From contig LSRX01000331.1 of NCBI GenBank assembly GCA_001939145.1, positions 183,603-247,602 on the forward strand: DNA of 64,000 bases, written 5' to 3'. The notes below the pieces were generated by a model that did no database searches, had not been told where the DNA came from, and saw only the letters and a list, made by a program, of their open reading frames with translations. A program made the position numbers and the translations under genes. This document shows positions 43,648 to 53,779 of the stretch, piece by piece. The stretch comes from Symbiodinium microadriaticum. Lineage: Eukaryota > Sar > Dinophyceae > Suessiales > Symbiodiniaceae. Every line of letters begins with the position of its first letter. Positions within the stretch are counted from its first letter, which is position 1.

Positions 43648-44557
43648 GTGTAAGGTTTAAGGTGCCGGGTTTAGGGTAGTTTAGGGCTTAGGGTAGTTTA
43701 AGGTGCAGGATTTAGAGTGCAGGATCTTGAGTCTGTGCACAAAGAATCAAAGAAGAACGGGTTGGAGGAGGCTACTCGGGTTTAGGGTTTAGGCTTTCAG
43801 GTAAGAAAGGGTTTAGGTTTTAGGGCGTGTGAATTCAGGAGATATTAAGGGCTGAGGGTGTAGGGTTTCGACAAAAAGATTCAAGCAAGACAGGGTTTTG
43901 GTGTTTTGGGATGCAGGGTTTCAGGGCTTAGAGAAAGGAAGTCGGGATTTACGAAATTTGAGGTTTCGAAGGTTGCGCCAAGGCTTCGGAATGTCAGGTT
44001 TCCAACGAGCAAAACAGTAGGGTTTTAGGGGTTGGTTGTGTGTGAGAACGTATTCGCGCACACATATCCGAAGCCCTAAACATCCCTCAGCAGACATGCT
44101 ATCTGCATAGGCTACTGTAAAAGCGTCCTCCTCCTCCTCCTCCTTCTTCCAAACGCTCTGGAAGTCCGAAACACTACGCACCGCTCAAAATTTCTCAGTG
44201 ACTTTACGGTTTGGGTTTAGGCGCGTTGTAGTGCTTTTTTAGTTTGAGGGCTATTCTTGAGGAATTGAACTTGACGAGGATTGATATCATGGTCTTGATT
44301 TGTGTATGTCGGGTTCCAGGGAGTATTGGTGAATGCACACTTGGGGTGTTGTGGCAGAAACCGCACCTTCGTTTGAGATTCCATATCAGAGAAGCAGGAA
44401 GATGAAGTGAGCACTAGTTTTTGATTACATGACCCTAAGCCCAAGTTTTTGAATATTAATCCCCGACCTCCGAACGAAAAAAACCCTAAACCCCATGTAA
44501 GCTTCAGACCTAAAAAAAGTAGGTCATGGTAGTTCTTTCACAAGCCTCTAGCTGAAG

Positions 44558-44643
44558 GCTTGTCGTGCTGAAGCGCCTCACGACGGCTGCACCCGAAGGT
44601 CGGGACATCGCGGCCGAAGCTGGCAACGACGAGGAGACTACGG
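44558..44643 (+). CDS. Candidate exon, unknown product
   Basis: LVVLKRLTTAAPEGRDIAAE and AGNDEETT between GCTGAAG|G and G before GTGTAGG. GC-rich and clearly coding-like. Confidence 0.45.
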
Positions 44644-44819
44644 GTGTAGGATGGTTTAAAGATTTTGGTATAGGGTTTGGTAGAATCGAACCTTACATCC
44701 GAAAAAAACCCAGTCCCTAAACTCCAAGACCCCAAATCTCGGAAACGCAGAATCTTTAACCCAATTTAACCCTAAAGCCCGATAAACGCTAGTGCCCTAA
44801 ACCTGAATCCCCCCTGCAG

Positions 44820-44890
44820 CCCGGCTCCGACTTCGGACAGTTCACCGCAGGATGAGACAGTCCTGCCCAAGACCAAGACAAAGTCGCAGG
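44820..44890 (+). CDS. Candidate exon, unknown product
   Basis: PAPTSDSSPQDETVLPKTKT and KSQ after CTGCAG. The frame stays open to 44908 (DAFVKE), so the end is uncertain. CCCTAAA arrays flank it on both sides. Confidence 0.4.
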
Positions 44891-45200
44891 ACGCTTTTGT
44901 CAAAGAAACCCCTAAACCCGAAACCCTAAACCCCTAAACCCTAAACCTTGAACCCCTAAACCCTAAACCCCTAAACCCTAAGCCCCTAAACCCTAAACCC
45001 CTAAACCCTAAACCCTGTTTATGGCTTTGGGGGATTCTTGGTTTGAGGATCTAAGGTTGGGGGATTCGGGGGTTAGGGTTGGGTTTTAGGGAGTAGGGTT
45101 TAGGGTTTGGCGTTTAGGGTTTTGGGTTTTGGGTTTTAGGGAGTACGGTTTTTAGGGGCGGATAGTGCATTTTCGCGGTGTAGGGATTTACGATTCCAGA

Positions 45201-45211
45201 GTGTGTGTGTG

Positions 45212-45263
<52 letters not shown>
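45201..45263. repeat. GT microsatellite
   Basis: GT run with one GCGT and one GTAT. Confidence 0.9.
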
Positions 45264-45268
<5 letters not shown>

Positions 45269-45574
45269 TGTATTTTGTGCGGCTTTTTGGGGCTCTAGGG
45301 TTTAGGGCTTCGGGCATCTATGGCCGAGGTTTTAGTGCGAAGGCTGTGGGCTTCCGCAAGTCATGGAAAATCAGCCTCCAGCTGCAGTTTAGAAAAAAAC
45401 GGCTTAGGGTTTAGGGTATATAGTGTGTAGGTTTAGGGTTTAGGGTTTTAGCATTAAATATAATGCCACTGAGAATGTCGTTTGTCAGTGAAGCTAACAA
45501 TCCCGACGCTAAGCTTCCTGAACAGTTCTTGCTACTAGTATTGAGGCCCTACGGACGGATCTCTAACTATACGC

Positions 45575-45683
45575 GTATGTGTAGTTTTCTAAAGTAAGGC
45601 CCCTTTCGAAATCCGTTTTATCAGGTGCCGTGCTATATTGGGACCTACAGCAACGGATCCTACGTTAGAGAACTACCCATATA
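45575..45683. mobile_element. Family D inverted-repeat element, copy 2
   Basis: Arms TATGTGTAGTTTTCTAAAGT and GTTAGAGAACTACCCATA, core GTGCCGTGCTATATTGGG as in the copy at 26185. Confidence 0.7.
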
Positions 45684-45838
45684 GAGCCCCTGAGTCGAAA
45701 AGCAGTCTAAGTCCTGAGCATCCTCGGCCCTTAACCCTGTTAAACCCTGAAGCTCGAACCAAGGAGCACATAAGCACACCACACTAGCAACGCAACATTT
45801 CAGAGCACAAGCCACCCCCAACACCACCACGAGCACAA

Positions 45839-45841
<3 letters not shown>

Positions 45842-45869
<28 letters not shown>

Positions 45870-46230
45870 CCAGCAACCAGCAACCAGCACCAGCACTAGC
45901 AACACCAACAGCAGCAGCACCACCACCACCACCACCACCACCACCANNNNNNNNNNNNNNNNNNNNNNNNNNNNNNNNNNNNNNNNNNNNNNNNNNNNNN
46001 NNNNNNNNNNNNNNNNNNNNNNNNNNNNNNNNNNNAACAAGAACAAGAACAAGAACAAGAACAAGAACAAGAACAAGAACAAGAACAAGAACAAGAACAA
46101 GAACAATAACAAGAACAAGAACAAGAACAAGAACAAGAACAATAACAAGAACAAGAACAAGAACAAGAACAAGAACAAGAACAAGAACAAGAACAAGAAC
46201 AAAAACAATAAGAAGAACAACAAGCACATC
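45842..46230. repeat. CAC triplets, sequence gap, then AACAAG hexamers
   Basis: CAC run to 45946, 89 N at 45947-46035, then about 30 AACAAG units. The minus-strand frames (poly Leu/Phe, Leu/Val) are repeat translations. The gap length may be arbitrary. Confidence 0.9.
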
Positions 46231-46329
46231 AACAACATCAGCATCAACTTCAACACCGGCACCATGAACAACAGCAGCAAAGCAGCAAGAGCAGCAGCAA
46301 CAGCAACCGCAACAAGAAGCCACACAAAG

Positions 46330-46376
46330 AAGTGCGATTTTGAGGAGATCCGCGCGATGTGGGCGGACATGGGCTT
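46330..46376 (+). CDS. Candidate exon, unknown product
   Basis: KCDFEEIRAMWADMG followed by a GTGAGC donor, directly after the AACAAG repeat block. Confidence 0.35.
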
Positions 46377-47348
46377 GTGAGCGGATTCGGAGAAAAGCTC
46401 GGCAACACTCTGGAGCTGGAAGTTTAGGGTTCGGTTTGGGGGCTTTTAGGGGTTAGGGTTGAGGGTTTCCGTTTTGTTTTAGGGCTTGGGGTTTGGGTTT
46501 TTGGGTTGGGGCTCAGCGCTCTGGAGGCTTCTGTGAGGCTGTATGCAGTGCTTCTAGGCGTCTTAGAGAAATCACGGTTTAAGGTTTAGGGTTTAGGGTT
46601 TAGGGTAGAAATCTACAGGATTTTGGGGTTTTGGGTTTGGGCCTTTAAGGGTTACTTCGAGGCTGAGGGACCGCGAGTTATGCACTAAGCAGGGCAGGCA
46701 CCTCGCAGGGTTCAAGGTTCAGGGTTCGGAGTTATGGTGGAAGACTCCCTTTAAGGCTACATAAGATAAGTCGAAAGATACCATAAATAAGGATCCCCTT
46801 AAAGGCATCACATCTTCCTGGCTAACAGGCGACTAGAGGCCACAATACTGGTACAAGGTACTTGTGGTCTAGGTAGAGTTTAACAGGTTTGCACACCTAA
46901 GGCCATTGGCTATAACCCTACAGCTCCAACATCGCAAAACAGCCTTATGTAGTATGGCCTTTGAGCCCAAGGCCATAACACGTGAGTCCTTAGTGCCTTA
47001 TAACCCTAAACCCTAAACCCTAAACCCCTAAACCCTAAACCCCTCAACCCCTAAAGCCTTAGGGTAAGAGACCCGGGGAGGCTCCCGGAATTGCCCCTCG
47101 GCTTTGCCGCCTCGCTGAGTCAACACGCCTCGGAGCTTAAGAGCCCTGAAGGGTTTAGGCTTTAGGGTTTTGGGGTTTAGCCCTAAAGGGTTTAGGGTTT
47201 TGGGGTTTAGCCCTAAAGGGTTTAGGGTTCATATAGGGTTTAGGGCTTAGGCTTTCGGGGTTAGGGTTCATGTAGGTTTTAGGGCTTAGGCTTTAGGGTT
47301 TAGGGTTTAGCCCTAAAGTCCCCTGGCCGATGTACTGCCCCGCCGCAG

Positions 47349-47451
47349 ACGCATCGACTCACTGGAAGTCCTGGTGCACAACACTCTCGCAGAGTTGGTC
47401 ACAATCGCCAACGAAGCTGGAGTTCCCACTGGTGGGAAGGCGTCCAGTAGG
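47349..47451 (+). CDS. Candidate exon with a SAP-like motif
   Basis: RIDSLEVLVHNTLAELVTIA and NEAGVPTGGKASSR between CGCCGCAG and AGG before GTTTGG. The pattern T-AEL--IA-EAG-PT-GKK fits the helix-turn-helix of SAP domains, which bind DNA or RNA; the usual -LI-RL ending would be on the next exon. The match is by eye only. Confidence 0.45.
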
Positions 47452-48087
47452 GTTTGGGGTTTTGGGCTAAAGTTTAGGGTTGAGGACTGTTTATAGCACT
47501 GGTACTGTTTATAGCAAGTTTGGCACCTGAGACTGTAGGTTCAGATTGCGGGTTTTGAGAGGGGGGGGGAGGGTTTTTTGGAGATCATGGAGACATGGAC
47601 TTTTCTGGGCAGATGTCGGTCGTCGCTATGACGGGGTTTAGCGTCTGGGGCTCTTGGGCTTAGGGTGCTTATGGAGCCTCTGGAGCTGATCGAGCTTGGG
47701 GATACGAGGGTTCCTCAAAACCATCGAGGCGCGACACCGAACGGTTTAGCCGGGTTTAGGGTTCAGGGCCAGGGTTTGGGGTTGAGGCTTGAGGGTTTAG
47801 GGTTTAGGGTTTGGGGTTGAGGCTTGAGGGTTTAAGGTTTAGGGTTTGGGGTTTAGGGTTATAACCCCTGCCAGATGAGCCTTTCCAAGCCTAAACACTG
47901 AAGCCCCTGATCCCGAAACCCCATCTCCACAAGGAAGTCTCGGCAACCCGATGCGGCAAAACCGTAAAGACCCTAAAGCCCCAAACATAAAACAAGAGCA
48001 ACCCTACGCCCGAAACCCTAAACCCCGAAAAGATTGAGCCTTATAAGCCGAACTCCAGAGCCCTAAAACCTCTGCACCACTTGGGAG

Positions 48088-48126
48088 GCAAAGCTCGCTG
48101 GTGCTGCAGGGACCTCGGTCTCACAG
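48088..48126 (+). CDS. Candidate exon, unknown product
   Basis: AKLAGAAGTSVSQ between TGGGAG|G and a GC donor (CACAG before GCTTTT). Confidence 0.3.
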
Positions 48127-48129
48127 GCT

Positions 48130-49750
48130 TTTTGCGGAAAGAAGGGTTCAAGTCTTCATAGGCTTTTTAATACAGAAACAGCAGGGTGTGGGGCTTTCCG
48201 GTTAGGGAAAGAAGGTTTAGGGCTTAGGGTTGAGCTTAGGGGTTCACGAAGGTGCAGGCTGCCCAAACCTGTTTTTTCAAGAGGCCCCGTTGCCCTCCCT
48301 CGGGGACTCCACAAGCTCATGGGTCTGGAGTGGGTGTGCTTTAGGGCGTTGCATCTTTGGTAAAGGCTTGCTTTGAAGCTTCCTGAGGAGTTCTACAGTT
48401 CTTTCGTTTAAAGCGCCTAGAGCTTGGGTTTAGGGTTTAGGGTTTGGAGCTTAGGTTTGCTTTGGACGTAAGGGTTTGGAAAAGGACACGTCTGTGCGAG
48501 TGTGAAGCGAATCCATACTCACAAATGCGGAGACCCTACAGCGAAGGGCCCTAAAGTCCTAAATATAAGTCGTAACCATTGTAGCCCGGAAAGCACAGAG
48601 CAATCTCAAACGGCGAAAGACGGCTACATCCGACACCCAGGCTGGAATCCTAGTCTTGAAGCCCTATAAAGCTCAGAAACTCTGAGCCATACTGCGAGGA
48701 TCAGGAGATGTAGTAAGCAGTGTCTAGTCGGGTTAGCAATATTATGGCCCCATCGATGGTGTTCTGTACTAGTAACTTATGGTGTTGAATAGATCTGGAC
48801 CGTCCAGAGCCAGTCTGAAACCCGAACCACCCAACTCAAGAATTGGCTTCCTCAATCCCTGATATCGACTTTCGGCTTAGGCATACCTGGACCCTTAAGA
48901 ACCTCTCTTTTTAGGATTCCTTGTTATGATTTCCTTATATAGGTCCTTAAACAGCTAGGTTCTTTGGGGTCTAGGTAGGGCGTAGGGTTCGGATTTGGGG
49001 CTTTATGTGGACATGCCTAAACCCTAAACCCCTGAACCCTCAACCCTAAATTTCAACCATGAGCCCTAAAAATGAACCCTGAACGCACGGCTTGACGGGA
49101 AAGGTCGGATGCTTGGGGGGGGGGGGGGCGGGGTTCCGGTCTTTATTGGGAGCCTCTACAGGCTGAAGTTCGATATGGGTGTGAATTATGATTTAGAGGG
49201 ACCCGTTTAACGGGGGATGGCACATGGACTGTGCTCACAAGGGCTCTTAGCCAACAACGGAACTCTGTTTGCCCCGCCGTAAACTGACCTGGCCTTACCC
49301 AGCACTCACTAGCGCTCAGTAGTGCAAACTTTGGAGAGCGCTGCTAAAGCTGTGCTAGTGCTCACAGCCGCTCAAAATCAAAATCAATGTTATGCCCTGG
49401 TGTGCCCTGCTATCCTTACTAGGCCTTAGGAGTGGGTTGCAATCCTCACGAACAAACCAAACTACTCCGGCTCGCTAGGCTGTACTAAGGCTTGCCAGCG
49501 CTTGCCAATGCTTGACACGCCTTGCTATCCAGCCATCAGTTTCTGCTGGCAAACTCCATTTACTGTCCCCCCTTTTGGGGGTTCTCTCTAAATCGTAGCT
49601 CAGGGTGTGAGGATTACCAACTCGGTATCTGGTTCTGTGCCGAGGCCACCAGCCCACTCGCAGGCGCCATTGCTTGCAGTTCAGCCTGTAGAACGTGCTG
49701 TGTCATGTCCCTAAACCCTGAACCCTAAACCATAAACCCTAAACTGAGCA
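48130..49750. other. Mostly intron-like; family G element
   Basis: TTTAGGG tracts, a run of 14 G at about 49117, and a degenerate CGCTTGCCA-type segment at 49260-49540. No clear exon except short candidates. Confidence 0.45.
48884..48977. mobile_element. Family G inverted-repeat element, copy 1
   Basis: TACCTGGACCCTTAAGAACC to GGTTCTTTGGGGTCTAGGTA with the core GGATTCCTTGTTATGATTTC. Confidence 0.65.
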
Positions 49751-49755
49751 TTCAG

Positions 49756-49832
49756 GTGCTGCGGAGTCTGTAGCCGATGGCTTTACCCAAAGCCTTTCAC
49801 AGCAGGTCTTGAAGCGGATAATGCAATCTTGA
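49756..49832 (+). CDS. Candidate terminal exon, unknown product
   Basis: AAESVADGFTQSLSQQVLKR and IMQS then TGA, after ATTCAG|G. A helix-like ending that could close the gene running through 44-48 kb. A second open frame (49785-49943, rich in Ala and Leu) overlaps it. Confidence 0.4.
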
Positions 49833-50449
49833 ATGCCCTTGCCCTAGCTGCCGCCGTGGCTCACGTTGCAGCATTTCGTGGAGCTTGCAGGACGCCCCTC
49901 GCCACACACCTGCCCTTGAGAGTAGTATGATGCAGCTTCTACACCTCATTGCCACTGCAACCGGAGCTAGGCAACGAACTAAATTCTAAAGCCTAAGCAC
50001 TAAACCCTAGACCTTAAAGATTGGCCCTAAACTCCCTAGGCCGTAAGCCTGAAAGCCAAAACCCTTAACTCGCTACACCTTGCACACCTTGAAGGTACCG
50101 TTCCAGCACAGGCGCGACTTCCGTGTTCTTTTCCGGCCGTGGGTTTTTCCAGCAAGGCACTCTGTCTATGGTCGCATCCGAAATCCGCTTCTGCATGCCT
50201 GTCTACATGGACCTGAACTGAGCCTAATTTTGCAAACACAGAATGCGGCCATATGACTTGAGGTCATGTATACCTGTTATTCACAAAATACGATGCAGAT
50301 TTCCGAGGAGAAACATAAAGAATGATTCGCAAACGAGTGTGTAAACATAAATATAAATGAGTACAAATAAATATAACAAACTAAAGTAATATAAATCCTT
50401 CGGCTTTGGTGAGTCGTAAGGGTTTGATAGCGGAGGCTTGCATCTTCAG

Positions 50450-50534
50450 GGCTGTCTTCGGAGGTACTTCCTGCAACGGAAGGACCCCCTCTCCGATCCC
50501 CATGCCTCTGTACTTGCACCCGGGCTGCTCGATG
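50450..50534 (+). CDS. Candidate exon interrupted by a telomere-repeat insert
   Basis: GCLRRYFLQRKDPLSDPHAS and VLAPGLLD after CTTCAG. A 38-bp CCCTAAA insert follows, then the frame continues as PLDAFGNSYVSAHRLSILID. A near-copy of the last 16 bases before the insert follows the insert. Confidence 0.4.
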
Positions 50535-50588
50535 AAACCCTAAACCCTAAACCCAACACCCTAAACCCTAAACCCGTGCCGCTCGATG
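50519..50588. repeat. 16-bp near-duplication around a 38-bp CCCTAAA insert
   Basis: CCCGGGCTGCTCGATG and CCCGTGCCGCTCGATG (14 of 16 match) flank the insert in the frame 50450-50664. Confidence 0.7.
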
Positions 50589-50664
50589 CTTTCGGGAACT
50601 CATACGTCTCTGCACATCGACTCTCCATCCTGATAGACAGGACAGTGCAGAATCGTAAACGCAC
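50573..50664 (+). CDS. Candidate exon after the telomere-repeat insert
   Basis: PLDAFGNSYVSAHRLSILID and RTVQNRKRTG, in frame with 50450-50534 when the insert is either read through or removed. A family E inverted-repeat element starts at 50674. Confidence 0.4.
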
Positions 50665-50673
50665 CGGAAGTAG

Positions 50674-50775
50674 TATAGGGGCCTTAATACTTACCTATAC
50701 CATTTTGGAGGTTCCTTTTTATAGTTATAGTTTGCTATGCCCCAAAACCCTATTCTAATGATTAAGGCCCCTACA
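50674..50775. mobile_element. Family E inverted-repeat element, copy 2
   Basis: TATAGGGGCCTTAATACTTA to ATGATTAAGGCCCCTACA, with the same CCCCAAAACCCTATTCTAAT right half. Confidence 0.75.
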
Positions 50776-51243
50776 CTAGCGAGGCATCTCCTCCCTTCGT
50801 GAGTTTTCCTGGGTTGATGCTGCAGTTGCTGTGACTTGCTTTCCCATCCCAGCCGCAACACCCTAAACCACGGATCCAGACTGGTCTCACCGGCGCTATG
50901 GGCAGACGGCAGGAGGTGCCGCAGCGGAATTGGGATATCGAAGTACACATTTTAGGTCTTAGGGTTTAGGGGTTTGGGTTTCGGGTTTTCAGCCTGCGGT
51001 TTCAGGGTGTATAAACTTCTACGGCCGAGAGCTTTGGGTTTGGGCTTGTCGGAATATTATTCTTGTAGGCGACATTCATGGAAGGTTTCTTATGTAATAC
51101 TCTCAGGTGGTGAGTTAGTCGTTGTCACCAGCATCAAAACAGCAAATGTCGTGGTGGCAGTCGTGATGATGCCTGTGCCCCGAAGGAAAATCTACGGAGC
51201 TCCATCAAAGTAACCGGGGAATGACGACTTGGTTTACGGCCTT

Positions 51244-51337
51244 TACCCATAGGCTCCATAGTAGTTCCTTTTTGTGGTTCATATTTAGGATCCTATAAGG
51301 TAGTCCCAAAAAGGAACTACTTAGGGGTCTATCTGTA
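51244..51337. mobile_element. Family A palindromic element, copy 10
   Basis: Reverse-orientation core; the right arm has drifted (GGGGTCTATCTGTA). Confidence 0.8.
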
Positions 51338-51573
51338 GTTCCTCAACCCATGGGCCATCTTCCTCCCTGCGTGCCCTGTCGCGTACCCGTACACTAGATC
51401 CTGGGCTCTACTCCGAAGTTCGACTCCGGAAACGTTGCAGGAAGCCTTATTCAAGACATCCCGACGAAAGAAATCACGGGTTCACTTCGGGCTGAATCGT
51501 CCTTGCAGCAAGGATCCTACACTTGAGCTGCCCCTGATCTTTTGAGACTGCCGCATAAGGTTCAGGGTTTGTA

Positions 51574-51653
51574 AAACCCTAGAAATGTCAATTGTCCGGA
51601 CCTAAACCCTAAACCCTAAACCCTAAACCCTAGAAATGTCAATTGTCCGGACC
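51574..51653. repeat. 29-bp duplication around three CCCTAAA units
   Basis: 51574-51602 and 51625-51653 are identical; the unique part is GAAATGTCAATTGTCCGGAC. The 22-bp insert is pure repeat. Confidence 0.9.
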
Positions 51654-51800
51654 CAGACATCCCTTAAAGAGCGCCCTTGCCTTGAAAGCACCTGTAAGAC
51701 TCTCAGCTGCCATGTCGGAAGTTTCAAGCCCTTGAAAAAGCATTCTAGACAAGCCCTTGTGAAACCACAAGGGACCCATCTACTGGTAGAATCCTAATCA
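51636..51800 (+). CDS. Small open reading frame starting in a duplicated segment
   Basis: A 54-codon frame beginning MSIVRTQTSLKERPCLES and ending LLVES. Its ATG lies in the second copy of a 29-bp duplication around CCCTAAA repeats. It could also be an exon after the CCCAG at 51652-51656. Unknown product. Confidence 0.25.
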
Positions 51801-51872
51801 TACCCATAGGCTTTGTGGTTCATATTTGGGATCCTATAAGGTAATCCCCAAAAGGAACTACGATGGAGCCTA
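51801..51872. mobile_element. Family A palindromic element, copy 11 (deleted)
   Basis: Left arm kept only as TACCCATAGGCT, then the core CATATTTGGGATCCTATAAG. About 20 bp of the left arm is missing. Confidence 0.75.
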
Positions 51873-51911
51873 ATCACAACCCTCATTTTCCCACCCTTGC
51901 GCGCTCCGCAG

Positions 51912-51958
51912 TCCAAATCCGAAGTCGACATGGTGAAGAAGTGGCACAAGGCTACGAG
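51912..51958 (+). CDS. Candidate exon, unknown product
   Basis: SKSEVDMVKKWHKAT between CCGCAG and GAG before GTGCTC, lysine-rich helix. TTTAGGG repeats follow immediately. Confidence 0.4.
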
Positions 51959-52153
51959 GTGCTCCCAGGGGTTTAGGGTTTAAGGTTTAGGGGTTTAGGG
52001 GTTTAGGGTCTCGGGTTGGGGTTTGGGATTTTCAGGGTCTACACGGGAACTAACGGTACCTGAAAGGGCTCCTTCTGAACCCCATCTCTGCGCTTCTCAT
52101 GTACTTTTTTGCGTTGTGGTGTAGGGCTCTTTTCGTACCCTACACACAATCCT

Positions 52154-52265
52154 TACCCACAGGCCCCTAAGTAGTTCCTGTTTGGGATGACCTTATAGGA
52201 TTCTAAAATTTAGAATCCTATAAATACAAACCACAAAAAGGGAACTACTTAGGGGCCTATGGGTA
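52154..52265. mobile_element. Family A palindromic element, copy 12 (expanded core)
   Basis: Contains an extra inverted AGGATTCTAAAATTTAGAAT segment at the centre, making it 112 bp instead of about 94. Confidence 0.8.
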
Positions 52266-52906
52266 AAGCCGTGTGCTAAACCAAAAGACCCATAATGGAG
52301 AGGCGAGGGGTTCAGGTTTCCGGAAGAGTGAAGACAGGTCGAGGTTTTGGGGTGTAAGGTTTTAGGATTTTAGGATTTAGGTGTTTAGTTTTTTTTGTTT
52401 TTACGGTTTAGGTTTTTAGGGTTTAAAGGGGCTTAAGGCTTTTAGGGTTTTAGTATTAATTGGGGTTTGGGGTTTAGGGGGTTCTAGGGATTAGGGTTCA
52501 AGGTCAGGGCTCTGCTTCGGAATTCGGCAAAAATCACGCCAAAGCTTTGTAAACACCGCACCGAAATACTGAATCACATGTTTCAAGGCCCTAAAATTAA
52601 AAGTAACAGCAATGCAATATAAAACTACGCTCTGCTATGTCCCATGGCCCGTAGCTATGTTCTCATTCTGAAAGTCCGTCCCTAAACTTAAAACCCCAAG
52701 CACCTTTACTAAAGCCCTTAGAAAACCTGACCGACTCGGTCTAACTCCAACACCGAATAAGCGGGGGGTTGAGGGTTGCTAAGCAAGTTTCGTTTCAGGG
52801 AGTGGCCGCTATCCCTACATTTCCTGCGAAGGAGATCCTACCCATCAACTATTCAACCCTAAACCCTAAACCTTAAACCCTAAACCCTAAACCTTATTGG
52901 GTGCAG

Positions 52907-53106
52907 CTTTCGGAACAACGCTCATGGCGGCCTGGGATGTTAGAGTTCTTAGGGCCCGGGCAACACGAATCCAAAAGCAGAACTTTAGTTTAGGGTTTAG
53001 GGTTCAGGGTTTAGGGTTTAGGGGTTCGCAAATCGATGGTGAAGCCATAGACCCCAAGGGTTTTCAGGCTACCCTTCAACTTCTTGAACTTCTAAAGCCA
53101 CATTGA
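52907..53106 (+). CDS. Candidate two-part exon with an in-frame TTTAGGG tract
   Basis: The first part reads FGTTLMAAWDVRVLRARATR and IQKQN (to about 52980). The frame then passes through a TTTAGGG tract without a stop and goes on as QIDGEAIDPKGFQATLQLLE, ending LLKPH. The stop TGA (53104-53106) overlaps the first bases of a palindromic element (53105-53197). Whether the tract is translated or spliced cannot be told. Confidence 0.4.
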
Positions 53107-53197
53107 CCATAGGCTCCTTAGTAGTTCCTTTTTGTGGTTCATATATAGGATGCTATGAGGTAATCCCAAAAAGGAACCACTTTGGAGCCTATGGGTA
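53105..53197. mobile_element. Family A palindromic element, copy 13
   Basis: Overlaps the stop codon of the open frame ending at 53106 and directly precedes the GC-rich frameshifted reading frame at 53205. Confidence 0.8.
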
Positions 53198-53204
53198 ACC
53201 CCGG

Positions 53205-53773
53205 AATCCTTGCGATTTCGAGTGGCCCGTGAAGGACGCCGTCAAGATATTCTGGGCGGCGATCGCGACGAGGACGAAGAAGGCTAACAACTTGGTAAGG
53301 GAGTCGTCCCACGCCGTCCGCTACTGGATCGACCCCGCCCCGGCGCGGTTCCCGGAGCCCTGAACGGGGTCCATGGGTATCACTCCGACATCTGGGACAC
53401 CCAGTCCCAAGACATCTACCCTTTCCTAAACGCTGACATGACGATGTACGACATGCTCGGCGACGGCACCTCGTCTCTGGATGCGGAAACCAACAGGGTG
53501 ACGGCGGTGCCTGCGGCTTTCAACCAGCTGCGCAACTACCTCCACGCCATCAGGGCCGGGCGGAGGAGCTGGTGGACACATATGGGAGCCATTCGGCAAA
53601 TCTCCTCCTGCAAAAATTGGCGGCTGGAGGGCTCACAGCCAGAACAAATCTCGGGTGTAGGGTATGGGGAACAACTCTCTGCACAACCAAACACAAGCCA
53701 TCCCGAAAGCACACGAGAGTACAAAGATCTCGCCCCGAAGGGTTTTCGGAGGCATTATCACGATCGTATGTAG
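53205..53773 (+). pseudogene. Frameshifted GC-rich reading frame, unknown
   Basis: Two long adjacent frames, both strongly coding-like, sit directly after a palindromic element. Frame 1 (53205-53363) includes CDFEWPVKDAVKIFWAAIAT and AVRYWIDPAPARFPEP. Frame 2, open from about 53360 to 53773, includes HSDIWDTQSQDIYPFLNADM. One base change of frame near 53360 would join them (FPEP to LNGVHGYHSD). No telomere-type repeat interrupts it and GC content is higher than its surroundings, which suggests a recent arrival or a retrocopy. Family not recognised. Confidence 0.45.
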
Positions 53774-53779
53774 ACCCCC

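Noticed and set aside
45660..46370. Minus-strand frame of 236 codons rich in Leu, Phe and Val
   Set aside because: It spans a gap of N and consists of CAC and AACAAG repeats; the plus strand downstream carries a better exon candidate.
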